Positions 24,851 to 36,689 are shown, counted from the first letter of the stretch. The stretch: 64,000 bases of DNA from Aselliscus stoliczkanus (GCA_033961575.1 CM066738.1:88361478-88425477), one strand, 5' to 3'. Notes: generated by a model from the sequence alone, not told the origin. Numbers and translations: made by a program.

Positions 24851-25250
24851 CTAAAGTAAGAGGATGTAAACATTTTAGGGCTGAGACATGGTGCTTTTTG
24901 GAGCTGGAATGAGTGACAGATCAGCTCCAGCATTAATGGTGGGTATATCTACAAGTTACAAAGACTAGGAATATATTGAATAAACCTCAAATGATCAAAT
25001 GACTTTCAGCTCTGTAATGCAACTCTGGCCAGCTGGAGGGAAGCTCTTATTCTAAAAGTCCAATTGTTGATGTGGCAGGTTTTAATGAGAAAATTAAAGG
25101 TACTAAGCATTGTCCTTAAATTCCAGGAATTCTTGGGACCATTAACGTGTTTCAGTTGCTAAGTGCTACCTACTTCCAGAAACAGTGTCTTTGGGCTTAG
25201 GATGGGTATCTGAACCTTGACCCTGACTTTTGCCCTCTGCCTAGCTTGAA
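24851..25250. other. Unassigned sequence
   Basis: No gene or named element recognised. Confidence 0.45.
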
Positions 25251-25400
25251 TTTTGATCACTTTTATTATTCATTTATGGAAAATGTGCTTTTTAGCAAGC
25301 ATTTTCCAAATATTTGGGATAAAGTGAAAAACAGATCCACAACCTGTCCTCACATAGCTCGAGTTCATAGATTAGTGGGCAAATAAAGTTGAAAATTTGA
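25251..25400 (-). repeat. L2 LINE remnant
   Basis: CATTTTCCAAATATTTGGGA, CAGATCCACAACCTGTCCTC and TAGCTCGAGTTCATAGATTA are collinear with the antisense L2 end. Short and diverged. Confidence 0.5.
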
Positions 25401-25672
25401 AATTTTCCTACAGTTTATTGGACAGTTCCTTGGGAAAACCAGTGGCTTTCTGGCCAGTTGCCTGTCTACAAGGCTGACTATTCAGTTTCTGCTTCAAGCT
25501 GCTAACTCAAACTGGAGCATTACTTACCTCAGGGTCAGCCTATCACATCAGGCTCCCCAGTTCTCACCCTGAGAACCAGCTCCGGTCAAGTGTACAACCA
25601 ATCTCACGATCATTTCAGGCATTCCAACCACTGTCTGCTCTAGCCCCTTCCTGTAGTCCTCCTTGTCTGCTT

Positions 25673-26160
25673 TTTCTTTTTTAATTTTTATTGAATTTAT
25701 TGGGGTGACCTTGGTTAGTAAAATTAAATAAGTTCCAATTGTATAGTTCTATAATATATATTCTATATATATATTGTATTGTGTGTTTACCTCCCAAAGC
25801 CAGTTGTTCTTCCATCACTACATATATGATCTCCATTTCCCTCTTCTACCACCCTCCTCCCCCCTTACCCTCTTGTAAGCACTAAACTGTTGTCTGTGTC
25901 TATGAGTGTTTTTGTTTGTCTTGTTCATTTGTTGCCTTCAGTTGTATATTCCACGTGTGAGTGAAATCATATGGTACTCATCTTTTTCTGCTTGACTTAT
26001 TTTGCATAGCATAATAATCTCAAGATCCATCCATGTTGTCGCAAATGGCACTATTTCATCTTTTCTTATGGCCAAGTAATATTCCATTGTACATATGTAC
26101 CACATCTTCTTTATCCAATTATCTATCAAAAGAACTTCAAGTCTTTCCATGTCTTGGGGC
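25673..26160 (-). mobile_element. 5'-truncated L1
   Basis: On the minus strand the copy starts near CAAGACATGGAAAGAC and keeps a readable ORF2 C-terminus (26189-25938), including [17 protein letters not shown] and AIRKDEIVPF, typical of L1 ORF2 ends. The 3' UTR follows with TGAAAATTCAAC-like sequence, the GGTGATGGAAGAACAACTGG tract, CCAATAAATTCAATAAAAAT and an A tail read as T-run at 25673-25684. Target-site duplications are unclear. Confidence 0.9.
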
Positions 26161-26219
26161 ACATAGTCTGTTCTCTTATATTGCTGCATTAGACAGTATA
26201 ATTTACTAAAGTTGAAAGA

Positions 26220-26395
26220 ATGAATTCAGAAGAACTTGGCTCTAATACTCATCAGGAACATGACCTTGTAAAATGATATATCCTCTCTGATCCACAGCCT
26301 GTAAACAGGAATGACATACCTTCCTCTAAATGTTTCTATGAAGGTTAAAGATAATGAGATATTAGTCTTTCACAGTGCCTGACATAGCAGCTCCT
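26220..26395 (+). repeat. MIR SINE remnant
   Basis: AATTCAGAAGAACTTGGCTC, ATCAGGAACATGACCTTGTA, AACAGGAATGACATACCTTC, TATGAAGGTTAAAGATAATG and ACAGTGCCTGACATAGC follow the MIR consensus from head to end. Confidence 0.75.
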
Positions 26396-28933
26396 CTTTC
26401 CTTTCTCAATTCTTGTGAACATAAATATGGCTCATAAACTATACCTGAAGAGAGGAAGTAGAAGCTTAGGAAAACTAAAAAAGACTTCACTGAATTTATA
26501 AATTGGGGTGATTCTGCTAGAGAGCACCCTTAAGTAAGTTATTGAAAGCTGTGATTTCTCAGTAATATTTGGGACAGAGTGGCCTATCCTTTGGGAAGTG
26601 TAGACAGTGATATAGTTTTCATAATTACTCTTGCTTATTATCATGTATTCGTTTCACACATCAAAATACAGTGACCTAAATTCTATATAGGAATAAATTT
26701 ACAATAACTTAGAATGACCATGACTATTTATTATTTTGAATTCAATCTATCAAGATGCTTATTAACTTATATTTGTATCACATTCATGTGAAATATTTAG
26801 CAGTTAAATATAAAATTACAGAAAAGAAGCTTTTCCAGAAAGGAAAAAAATATATATGATTTCTCCTTTTTCTTTGAATAATGCCAGTTTCTGTGTATGT
26901 ATTTTTGAATAGCACTGAAGTTTGAGGTGCCATTGTACTCTTTAACTATTGATTTGCATTCTAAATCCTTCATGTAGTATAAAGTGGCAATTTAGTGATA
27001 TTTTTATTCAGTCAATCCCTCCCACTTGCTCCCACTTGCTGTTCCTGAAGCTATGAGTCTTTATTAAGGTTATAAAATGCTTCGACCTTCATAAAAGGCA
27101 CAGTGACTACCCTTGAGGTCCAAAGCATTAATGATGAGGTGAAATGCAAAATCATTATCTGAGGGCAGCATCTCTCCTACCACAGAACCTATTCAAATCA
27201 TCCAATTGAAAGGCAAACCTATCCAAAAGCTAATAAAGAATTTTCTCTGGCAGTTAAATATTGGGCAAATCGCTTTTCAACCTCTGGTAGGATGTTAACT
27301 GGGTGGCAACCAAGTGATGTTATTCCACCCCTGTATGCTAGATAATTGATGGTCTTTGGGTCTAGAGGTCAAAAGTTGTTGACGAGTTTGCAATGAGAAA
27401 CTTTGCTATGGGGAAGGACCAGTGGTGAGTGTTTATTTCTTGCCATTGTTTCATCACTAAAGACTCTAAGAGGAAAGCTGTGCTTCACTCAGGGTTGGGT
27501 CACATTTGCATTCAACTGTTCATGAAAAAGTTGTAAGTGCATTGGTGGAAAATTAAATGCTGACAACATGAGAAAATGTCACTTCTGTGAAAACCAGCTT
27601 ATAAAGAGAAGGCAGTCCCTTCTTTCCTCCTAAGACAAAGCAGTGTGCACCTATGTGTCATAGCCATAGGTGATGGTGGTGACAAATTAGTGTCTCTATC
27701 AAAACAGATCTCTTTATTGCATCCTAGGTTTGAAGACTGTATTTAAAATGAGCTCAAATATTTCAGAGCTGGAAAGCCCATCTTGACCAGTTTTTACCCT
27801 ACCCTCAAAAATATAAACTTACTCATTTTTTTTTCTTTTTGCATGATAGAGGAAAGAGTTCTTTATGAATATATAAAAATTCAAATACCCTAATGTCAAT
27901 TAACATGTGTTCTTGGGCTTTTGTTGAATAGCATTGTCGATGAAAAACATCCAGCCTACTGACAATTGCTGGGTGGCAAAATCTTAATGGATCGAGAGAA
28001 TGCTCCATGAAATGATAGTTTGCAACTTATTTTATACATAAAATCAAAGGAGGAGGGTTACATGAAATCCATTGGTGATAGTTTAAGGGGGTGGGAGAAA
28101 GCAAAGCGGGGAAATCTTTGGGATTGGATAAAAGTAAATTGGAGAGACAGGTATTTATTTTACATAGGTGGGTACAGGATAGTTAATAGTTTGCTTTATA
28201 GCACATAGAGATGGTAATCAGGAGACAAGTATAATAATGAGGAATTTTGTAGTTTCCAGCTCTGGTCTGGAAAAAGGATTACTGGCATTCCAAAGATGTT
28301 ATCTTAGGTGCAAAAAGACAACAGACAGGCTCACTGAAAGGTGCAGATTAACTTTATGAAGGAAGCTAAAGATGTGACTTCCCGCCATGGCCCACTTACT
28401 TATGAAATTTCTTTATGCTCACGTCATCTTATGTTGTTATTTTTCAGTTTCCTGAGCTTGTCAGGTTTAATATGTGGCCCTTTTTCCATCCACAGCATGA
28501 TAATTTGACATATATCAGAAAACGGAAGAATGTCCTGTTTAAAAAATTGAGTTCATGGGCTCCCATTTAGTTCATGATTTTGCAGAGGACCATCAGTCCA
28601 TAAAGGTGGAAACGCAGGTTAATAATCATTTTCAATGTTTCATAAACCTTGCTGGAAATCATATATTTACTGATTGGTGTGAGGCTCAACTCGATTTGCT
28701 TTTGATTGGTTTGCTACCAACTGAGGGCACAAGTAACACAATTGCCTGTGTCCTCAGTGCTAGTCAGAAGCACTGGTTGGCAGTCAAGTAAGTCATAGGA
28801 AGTACGCGGAATCTGAGTTTTCTGTTAGGCTAGACTAGAGTACTAAACTTAACCCTTAATAACTATGTAGTTCCCAATACTGTTGAAGCATTTTCTCATA
28901 CAAACCTGGCATTAGCATATAAAAACAGCACTG
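26396..28933. other. Repeat-poor unassigned sequence
   Basis: About 2.5 kb in which I recognise no young transposon, microsatellite or exon. A 78-codon plus frame (28555-28791) has no signature. A stretch this poor in repeats within such a repeat-rich window could include conserved non-coding sequence, which only alignment can show. Confidence 0.4.
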
Positions 28934-29036
28934 GTGCTGGTGTTGGCGGCACACATATTAAAATTGGAATGATAGAAGATTAGCATGGTCCCCTGAGCAA
29001 GGATAAGAAGCAAATCATGAAGCATTCCATATTTTT
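28934..29036 (+). pseudogene. U6 snRNA pseudogene
   Basis: Nearly full-length homology to U6 spliceosomal RNA: a decayed 5' stem (GTGCTGGTGTTGGCGGCACA), TATTAAAATTGGAATGATA, GAAGATTAGCATGGTCCCCT, GAGCAAGGATAAGAAGCAAA, TCATGAAGCATTCCATATTT and a terminal T run. The functional RNA is about 107 nt. The ACAGAGA box, which pairs with the 5' splice site, is lost through a deletion (reads GATAGAAGATT), and many other bases differ. No proximal sequence element is evident upstream, although TATAAAA lies near position -14. A retroposed, non-functional copy is most likely. Confidence 0.93.
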
Positions 29037-29925
29037 AAAAAGAAAAGCTATCTAACACATGGGCTATTCTTGTACTAAAGTTTGTTAATGTGTAATATGG
29101 AATCTTCCTCACTGCCTTTTAAGTCACTTGAGCATTGGTCACTTATAAGAAATTGAAACTTTAATAATTATGACAGTTACACTGAAAAATAATTGTACTG
29201 TAATTTACTTGCCTATCTTCATATGGTTTAATTTTTAAATGTTTGTGAAAAGAGACTTTTGAGGGGGGACAGAGGGATGGACAATTTCTTTTGTAAGTAT
29301 AAAATAAGCAGATATTGGATGTGAAAAAACAGAAAAAAAAATAGCACTGGACTGAGAATCTGGAGACCTGGCTTCTGGTAATGACTCAGTATCTATGATA
29401 ACTTAAAAAAGTTTTATTTACTTAAGTTTTAAATTCCTAGTCATACCAGATAATCTCTAAAGCCTCTTCTAGGTTATAACTTCAATAATGAAGTTATTTA
29501 TGCTGGGACTTTGGGCATATTGAAAGTAGGAGGTCATCTTCCTAAAGACTCAGCAATCTCACCTTTGGGGAAGTAAGTATTTTTAAATGCATAAATGAAG
29601 AAATTTCTAAGGAGAATTTTAAGGGGAATTTACCTTAGACCTAGTTAGACTGTGGTACCCTACAAAGACTCGTTAATAGAGTTAACCATACACAGGAAAG
29701 CATTCAGGTAATGCCTCCTAGCTATTCTCTATGGGGAGTGTTTGAACTCTGGTTTCCCATCAAAAAGAGAAGTGAATTGGGTAGCTGAAGGCTAGTAATG
29801 ACTAAGTCTATGTCCCTTAATGTCTGCTACCTAATAATAGAGGAAAACCAGCAAGACAAACAAAACTATCTATGAACAATACACTCAACGTACTTGAAGA
29901 TAGAATATGGCTTAATTTTAACATA
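29037..29925. other. Unassigned sequence with a MIR-like stretch
   Basis: At 29340-29480 GCACTGGACTGAGAATCTGG, AGACCTGGCTTCTGGTAATG and GATAATCTCTAAAGCCTCTT suggest a MIR-type remnant on the plus strand. No gene is recognised. Confidence 0.45.
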
Positions 29926-30077
29926 CAGTAAAACCTTGGATTGCGAGTAACATGGTTTGCAAGTGTTCTGTAAGATAAGCATTTCTAATACAGTTGAATG
30001 TAGTAAACGAATGATGTCTTGCAATATGAGTAGTTTGTTTCCAGAACTAATTATGCTTGCAAACCAAGGTATTACTG
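29926..30077. mobile_element. Short TIR element (Tc1/mariner- or pogo-like)
   Basis: CAGTAAAACCTTGGATTGC at the left and GCAAACCAAGGTATTACTG at the right are inverted terminal repeats, about 20 of 25 positions matching when extended. A TA dinucleotide lies immediately outside each end (29924-29925 and 30078-30079), the duplication typical of Tc1/mariner-superfamily elements. At 152 bp it has no coding capacity and is a non-autonomous copy. Confidence 0.75.
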
Positions 30078-30358
30078 TAATTGTAAAAAAGAAAAGGAAA
30101 GAAAGAAGAAAAGAAAAAAAATTCACTAAATGTTAGCAAAGGATCTCTTATGTTCCCACCAATCACAAGACTTTGAGGCCAAGCAAGAAGTTTGGAAAGA
30201 GTATAGGGAAGAAACAAGAAGGAGACTAATGACCTGAGTACAGTCAAGGCAAAGCACTGCTAGAAAAATTACATGCACTCTAAGTCAGAAAATACTAGCT
30301 GTGGCATTGTAGATCAGAGCTTGGATGGCAGCGAAGGAATTCACAAGTACATACTACT

Positions 30359-30370
30359 AGAAATGACAGA
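30359..30370. repeat. Target-site duplication, left copy (L1 at 30371)
   Basis: AGAAATGACAGA here matches AGAAATGGCAAA at 31380-31391, 10 of 12 bases, at the two outer edges of the 5'-inverted L1. Confidence 0.6.
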
Positions 30371-31379
30371 GCTCTGATTTTCATTTCCCTAATAGCTAAT
30401 GAAGTTGAGCATTTTTTTCATATATCTGTTGGTCATTTGTATGTCTTCTTGGGAGAAGTCCCTGTTCAAGTCCTCTGCCCATTTATTAAATTGGGCCATT
30501 TGTTTTTTTGTTGTTGAGTTGTATGAGTTCCTTATATATTTTGGATATTAGCCCCTTACCAGAAGCATTGTTTGCAAATATCTTCTCCCATTTAGTTGGT
30601 TGCCTCTTTGTTTTGTTGATTGTTATCACTTCACACTTGTTAGAATGGCTCCCATCAACAAGGAAAATAATAACAAGTGTTGGAGAGGCTGTGGAAAAAA
30701 AAGAACCCTCATACACTGCTGAAGGAATGCAGATTGGTGCAGCTGCTATGGAAGGCAGTGTGGAGGTTCCTTAAAAATTTAAGAATAGAATTACCATAAA
30801 ACCCAGCAATCCCTCTCCTGGGTATATACCCCCAAAATCTGAAAATATTTATCAGTAAAGATATATGTTCTCCAATGTTCATTGCAGCTTTATATATGGT
30901 GGCCAAGACATGGAAACAACCAAAGTATCCTTCAGTAGATGATTGGATAAAGAAGATGTGGTATATATACACAGTGAAATATTATTCTACCATAAGGAAA
31001 TATAAAATACTGCCCTTTGTAACAACATGGATGGATGTTGAGATTATTATGCAAGTGCAAGAAGTCAGACAGAAAGTCAAGAACCATATGATTTCACAAA
31101 TATATGGGATATAAAACTGAAAGCAGCAAAGGAACAAGACTGACAAATAGAGAAACAAAAACTCATAGACATAGATAAGAGAGTTTAGTGATTACCAGAA
31201 GGTAAGGGAGGTGGGGAGTGGGTAAAGGGAGTCAAATATATGGTGATGGAAGGAGAACTGACGCTGGATGGTGAATACACAATGTGATATACAGATGATG
31301 TATTACAGAATTGTACACTTAAAACCTATGTAACTTTACTAACTATTGTTTCCCCAATAAATTTAATTAAAGAAAAGAA
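30371..31379 (+). mobile_element. 5'-inverted, 5'-truncated L1
   Basis: Positions 30371-30624 are L1 ORF2 sequence in reverse orientation; the minus-strand reading gives ...[26 protein letters not shown].... Positions 30625-31379 continue ORF2 in sense, starting about 20 bases further along (ATCACTTCACACTTGTTAGA), including [16 protein letters not shown] (30875-31114), and run through the 3' UTR to CCAATAAATTTAATTAAAG. Inverted segment first and sense segment after it is the twin-priming signature. ORF2 is broken in several places. Confidence 0.93.
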
Positions 31380-33044
31380 AGAAATGGCAAACCTCAAAAA
31401 CTTCTGGGGAAGAAAAAGGGGGAAAGTGATGGAGAAGTATCTTTGGAGATTGGGTGGTAAGAGGAAAAGCAAAAGGGGAAAAACAGCTGTTCACCCTCCC
31501 TCAACCACATTCGCTAGCACACAAGCACACACATAAAGCACAAAAATTCACTAAAAAATCTAGACTTTGTTGCACTGACAGAAGATTATGCCATTGTAAC
31601 TATTAATCTTGTGAACCACCACAAATACACACAATGAACCGAAGAAAGGTGAATAAACTGTCAAAATCGTAGTACCACATCAGAAAATATGATTAGGTAC
31701 AACTCAACTGACAATTTTTTCCCCTGTAGAACATAAAGCAGAAGAAAATTATAAGATTAGACTCTAAACTGAATTAAATATCCTCAGATGTTCATTGGAG
31801 GACATGAAAAACCACTTTGAAGCAGAAGAGAAATGGACCAAAAGCAAACAAATAAAAACCAGGAAGCTGTAGAATTGATTGTACTCAAAAAAAGAAACAG
31901 AAGAAAATACAAAAGGATTTCTCAAATGAACACTGTTGAAGGAAGTTAGGAAAATAACCAGCAAAATGAAAATGAGATAAGGAAAGAAGGAGTGGAAATG
32001 GCAGGCACACGGAACAAGAATAATATGCCTAGCATCAGAGTCCCTGCAAAAGAAAACTAAAAAAATAGAACAAATGAATATTTAAGAGTATAATCAAACA
32101 AAACTTTCCAGAAATAAAATACAGCATATTGAAAAGGCCCAATAGGGACCTGGGAAAATGAACTCAGAATGAATATCTCCAAGGTTCACTCTAGTAAAAT
32201 TATTAGACTTAAAAAAAAAAAAAAAAAAGCAAAACTCTTAACCAGATAAATGAGCAAATAATTTGCAAGAACATTAGACTTATTGAAAACAGCATAAAAG
32301 GAAAAGTGACAATGGCATAGTAAGGGTAGAAGGCAAGTGCACCGATGTTATATTTTGTATAAAAGTGGAAATAAAGCAATTAAGTATTAGTGAAGAACAG
32401 AGAGAGGAAGTAGAAAGTAGAGTTAGTTTATTGATTATTGTGTAGGCAACAGGTAGAATTTAAAGAATACCATTACAAACTAACAAATCAGAAAGTAAAA
32501 TTATAAAACTAGACACCAAACTGGATTTTGACTCAAAACTGTTTTCCAGAGAAAATATATATAAAAAGACATTATAGAAGACATAATTTCAAAAATAACC
32601 ATTAAAATGAAACTATGTCTTCCTAATTATCATTTTAATTAAAGAGAAAAATACAATTTTGTAAAGAAATAAGCATAGCAGGCATGACCTATATATACAT
32701 AATTATAAAAATATTGTGACAGAATTGAGACCAACAGAATTGAGCCATAGTAGTCATATTAAAAAATGTGAATTAGCTCATTCAAGGAATGTTATTTTCA
32801 CTTTGTTTTACAAGGCAATACCCAAATCATATGCTGTATATAAGAGACATAATGGAAATAAAATGGTTCAGATAAACAAAATAGACAAAGGTAGACCAAG
32901 TCCTCAGAAAGAGTAAGAAAGGAGGGATTTGAACTTGATGTCAACTAAAGCAATATTCAACAAAAAAGCAGTAAAATTGATAAGATGGGTAATTTTTTAA
33001 TGCTAAATGTCATGATTCAAAATTATATGAAATTTATGAATATA

Positions 33045-33168
33045 CTGGGGGTGCCAAAAATGCATACACACGATTTGTATTTATCTTTTGTTATCGGTAT
33101 GTATTATTACATTTTTAATACAATATTTTCCTCTCTTAAAACACGTATACTTTTTTTTGGCACCCTCT
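33045..33168. mobile_element. MITE with GGGGGTGCC termini, copy 1
   Basis: CTGGGGGTGCCAAAAATGCA at the left is mirrored by ACGTATACTTTTTTTTGGCA plus CCCTCT at the right. TA flanks both ends (33043-33044 and 33169-33170). 124 bp, no coding capacity; mariner-like by its target and termini. Confidence 0.85.
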
Positions 33169-33185
33169 TATGTATAAAGAATACA

Positions 33186-33264
33186 TTGGATTGTTGGAAA
33201 AGTCATGATGCATTTTTGCAACGAAAAACAGAAAAAATATGTCATGACTTTTCTGACAATGCAA
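33186..33264. mobile_element. Palindromic mariner MITE (80-bp family), copy 1
   Basis: TTGGATTGTTGGAAAAGTCA on the left pairs with TGACTTTTCTGACAATGCAA on the right; the centre is CATTTTTGCAACGAAAAAC. The flanks are CA and TA, read as a decayed TA duplication. The organisation is like human MADE1, but the terminal sequence differs. Whole element could fold as a hairpin. Confidence 0.9.
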
Positions 33265-33591
33265 TAGTATAGTCATCACTTTATGAAGTAAAATTGTAGA
33301 TCATAAATAGAAACATCATAATAATAGGAGATGCTCATATATCAATCTCTGATCAAGACAAATCAAATGGACAAACCAAAAATAGTTAAGGAGCCAGAGG
33401 AGCTAAACAACATAATCAATGAAATGTGTGTTATCATATGCCAAATGTTAGACACTGGTAATAGAAAACACACTCCCTTTTCAAGTGCTTATGGAACATT
33501 TACAAAGTTTTTCATACACTGCTTCACAAGGAACACACCAAAATGTCCTATAACACAGAAATAGTACAAACACTACTCTGATTACAATGCA

Positions 33592-33766
33592 CTTTTTGTC
33601 TTTTTTTTGTTTTGTTTTGTTTTGTTTTGTTTTAGCTGAGCCATCCTGCCACCTGTTGGCAGCTCAACGGCAACTCAGCTCGGGCTGGCATCGAACCGCT
33701 GTTGCTCAGAGCTCAGCTCGCACTCTTGAGTGAGCTCTTAACCAACTGAGCTACTTGGCCGGCCCT
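33592..33766 (-). mobile_element. tRNA-derived SINE (type A)
   Basis: On the minus strand: GGGCCGGCCAAGTAGCTCAG, A-box TAGCTCAGTTGGTTAAGAGC, B-box GGTTCGATGCC, body with GCCAACAGGTGGCAGGATGG, and a (AAAAC)n tail. A perfect 13-bp target-site duplication, TGATTACAATGCA, lies at 33579-33591 and 33767-33779. It is inserted in the old L1-lineage remnant. Confidence 0.97.
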
Positions 33767-34140
33767 TGATTACAATGCAATATACCTAGAGGTTATTAAC
33801 AAATCAAAAAAATTAAAAGGCCCTTCCACCAGGAAATATTTTTAAAACCGTCTATCATACAACTCTTGGGTGAAACAGGGAAATACAAACTGAAACTACA
33901 GAATTCAATCAAATAATAAAAAAGCACTGCATATAAGGACACCTAGGGTACACTTACAGCTGTGGTCAGAGGAAAATTCGTAACACAAAGTCTTTCACTA
34001 GTAAAAATGGAAGAATGAAAACAAATACCCAGTTCAAAAAGCAAGAAAAAAGAAAAACAATTGAAAGCTCAAGAAAGGAACTAAGAAAAGCAGAAGATAA
34101 CATTTGTAAGAAGATTATTACAAAAAAAAAAAAAATCAGT

Positions 34141-35640
34141 AGATTTGAATGCCTATTAGTATGTGTGTGTGTTTTTGTGCAAGTGTGTGCATGGGCAGAT
34201 GGGTGTGGAGGGCATTTCAATCACAATGAAGCAGTGTATTCTTTCAGACTTGAGGAATTCTACGGGAAACACAGGTATCACTAGGATAGAAAAATGTGTG
34301 TGAGTGTGTATGTGTGTGTGTACACACATGTACATGTATATGGATGTTTTCTGTAATTCATAGTTTTACCACTTGAAATTGGGAATATATGTGATTTTCA
34401 TATATGAGTTGTTATTGCTTACACTGAAATGGCAAGTGGGAACCTTCACTGTACAAAGCCCCAGTGGAGTTCCTATGTTTATTTCTGTAGCCATGATAAT
34501 GTGGTTAAGGGAATCTAGAATGTGTACTCCGGGGGCTAGCCACAGTGCTGGTGGCAACAGGAAAATCAGTGGACATTACTCTTGAACCAATGATAGATAT
34601 AATCAATGCTGGATTTCTTCAGCTATGTTTGGGTTTTAGAGTTATATTCTTATACCTTTCTTAACACCCACTACTACTGAAATTCTTCCAGGGAGGAAAA
34701 AAAATCACTACAGTATGGTGAGTATGAAACACGTTAGCCTCGCACCCCCTTTTCCATAAGGCACTCTCACGATATGCTTTAGTATCAAAACCATTTACAT
34801 CTTAGCAGAACAAACCATTTTTGATTGGATGAGCTAAAAAAGATGACATCATCGTATAGAATATTTCTACAAGACAAAGCTGAGAAGAGTTGCTCTGAGG
34901 GTTGAGATTTTTATCCTACACATCAGGGCCCTTCCTGCATATTCCAGGCTTTCAGAATATTTAGTGACTAAACATGCCAAAGAGGGAACAATTGTTCCTT
35001 TTAATAGTTCAGTTATCTCTTCTTTAGACACATTACAGGTTATCTGTTCCTTTTGTTGTTTATAACTCCATAAAATTTCAACCCCTGTGAACAAAGGAAT
35101 TTACTAGCTCTATAGGACTAGGCCTAAATTATTTTTCCTAGTCAAAAAGAATAATTTAATTAGTTCATAAACTTTTCTCATTTAAAACAAATTTATCCTG
35201 TGTCTTTGATGCTCACCATAAATTGTAGCTATGCTTCATTCTAATGTATTCTATTACTACTTGGTGCCTTAGAAGATTTAAAGGATGCCAATTTCCTGTG
35301 CAATTTATCAGAAAATATTCAGCAATGCTGTTTAGAGCAAACTTATAAAATACAACTTACACAAGATTTATCACATTGCTTGCATTTTAGCGTGTTTCCA
35401 GAACCAATAACCTCATTCCTTCTTGCCTCTGTATGATAAGAATAAGTTTAATATTAAATATTAACTCTCCTCCCATGAAAATACATACATATTATTTATT
35501 TAGGATGCATTTGTTATAAAACTATGTAGAGATTTTCAAAGTCTACTACAGTGCTTATATAAGGGTCATTTATCCTTATTTGATTTGATTGGCTCGTCTC
35601 ATAAATTTTACTTAGTGGCACTGTCACCCACCCCTGCCCC
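34141..35640. other. Unassigned sequence
   Basis: Contains degenerate GT-rich tracts at 34158-34190 and 34296-34345. No gene or named repeat. Opposite overlapping frames at 34366-34585 cannot both be real and neither has a motif. Confidence 0.4.
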
Positions 35641-36560
35641 TCCCTCCTGCCTCCCCTCCAAAAAAAAAAGTAGGGACCCTCCTTCCTGGGTGGGACAGGG
35701 AAGTGTCTCTCTATCTGCTTCTCAAGGAAAAATGATGTAACTAATCTGATGAATCAAACTTCAGGGCACTCGCTGGGCTGTGCACCCTCAGTTGTTAGGT
35801 TTCTGTGTGTTAAAGGCCATTCCCTGCTGTGATATGTAATTTTAGGCATTGACTTGGCTGGGCTCTAGCACTCCATTGTCCAGTCAAACACCAGTCTAGA
35901 TGTTGTGAAATATTTTTTAGACTTGATTAACATATAAATCAGAAGAATTTGAGTAAAACAGAATACCCTTAATAACATGAGTGAGTCTCTGTCTATCTGT
36001 TGAAAGTCTTAAGGAAAAAGACACAGATTTCCAGAAAAAGAAGGAATTCATATCAAGACTGTGGCAACACTTACCAGAATCTCCAGCCCGCTGGTCTGTC
36101 CCATAGATTTCAGATCTTCCAGCCTCTCAGTCCTGTGAGCCAATACCTCAAAATTTCTCTCTCTCATTTGGTTCTAAATTCTGATGACTACATTTGCTAA
36201 TGGACTCTTGTCATCTCTTTCCTCTTCCTGTTTGGTCAGCTGAGGAAGTTGACCACATAGGATCTGTTCCTTCATTTGTTTCCTTTTTAGGTCACCATAC
36301 CTCTTCCTTCTCATTTGAATACTTTACCAATAAAGATCTGGATTTTCCCTCTGACCCAGCCCAGGGTCTCCCATGTTGAGTCTTATAGATGCCTGACTAA
36401 AATATAGTGATGCTCCTCTTGATGTGTGCAGGTCCCTTGGGAATGCTAAGGTTAAAAGGGCAGGATGAAACCAGGTATCATCCAGTAGAGCCCTAAATTC
36501 TGCATGATCTATAAACATATCCTAACCTTAAGTGTGTTGGGGGTTCTGAGGGAGCAGCTC
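35641..36560. repeat. Old interspersed repeat, family not assigned
   Basis: ATTGACTTGGCTGGGCTCTA, GTCCAGTCAAACACCAGTCT, GATTAACATATAAATCAGAA and GTGAGCCAATACCTCAAAAT are phrases of a common eutherian medium-reiteration repeat ending CTCTCTCTCATTTGGTTC (36158-36175). I remember this pattern but cannot name the family safely. No coding content. Confidence 0.4.
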
Positions 36561-36689
36561 TATTTTGCTTGAAGCTGTCTTAATATTGTTCTATCACAAG
36601 ATAGAATCTTGCTGGTCAAAAGATATGGAAAACCGAGGCACAAAATCTCATCTGTTCTGCTCTCATTCTGTGACTATTACTGAGGTATT

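Larger units (their letters stand above)
31560..34140 (+). repeat. Ancient L1-lineage remnant, interrupted
   Basis: Diverged but collinear landmarks: AGCATCAGAGTCCCTGCAAA, AACTTTCCAGAAATAAAATA, TATAAGAGACATAATGGAAA, AATAATAGGAGATGCTCATA, TTTTCAAGTGCTTATGGAAC, GATTACAATGCAATATACCT and TACAGCTGTGGTCAGAGGAA. These follow the order of L1-type ORF1-ORF2 DNA, with the endonuclease region in the second half. All frames are broken. Two MITEs and a SINE are inserted in it. Subfamily is not assigned; it may be an HAL1-type copy. Confidence 0.5.
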
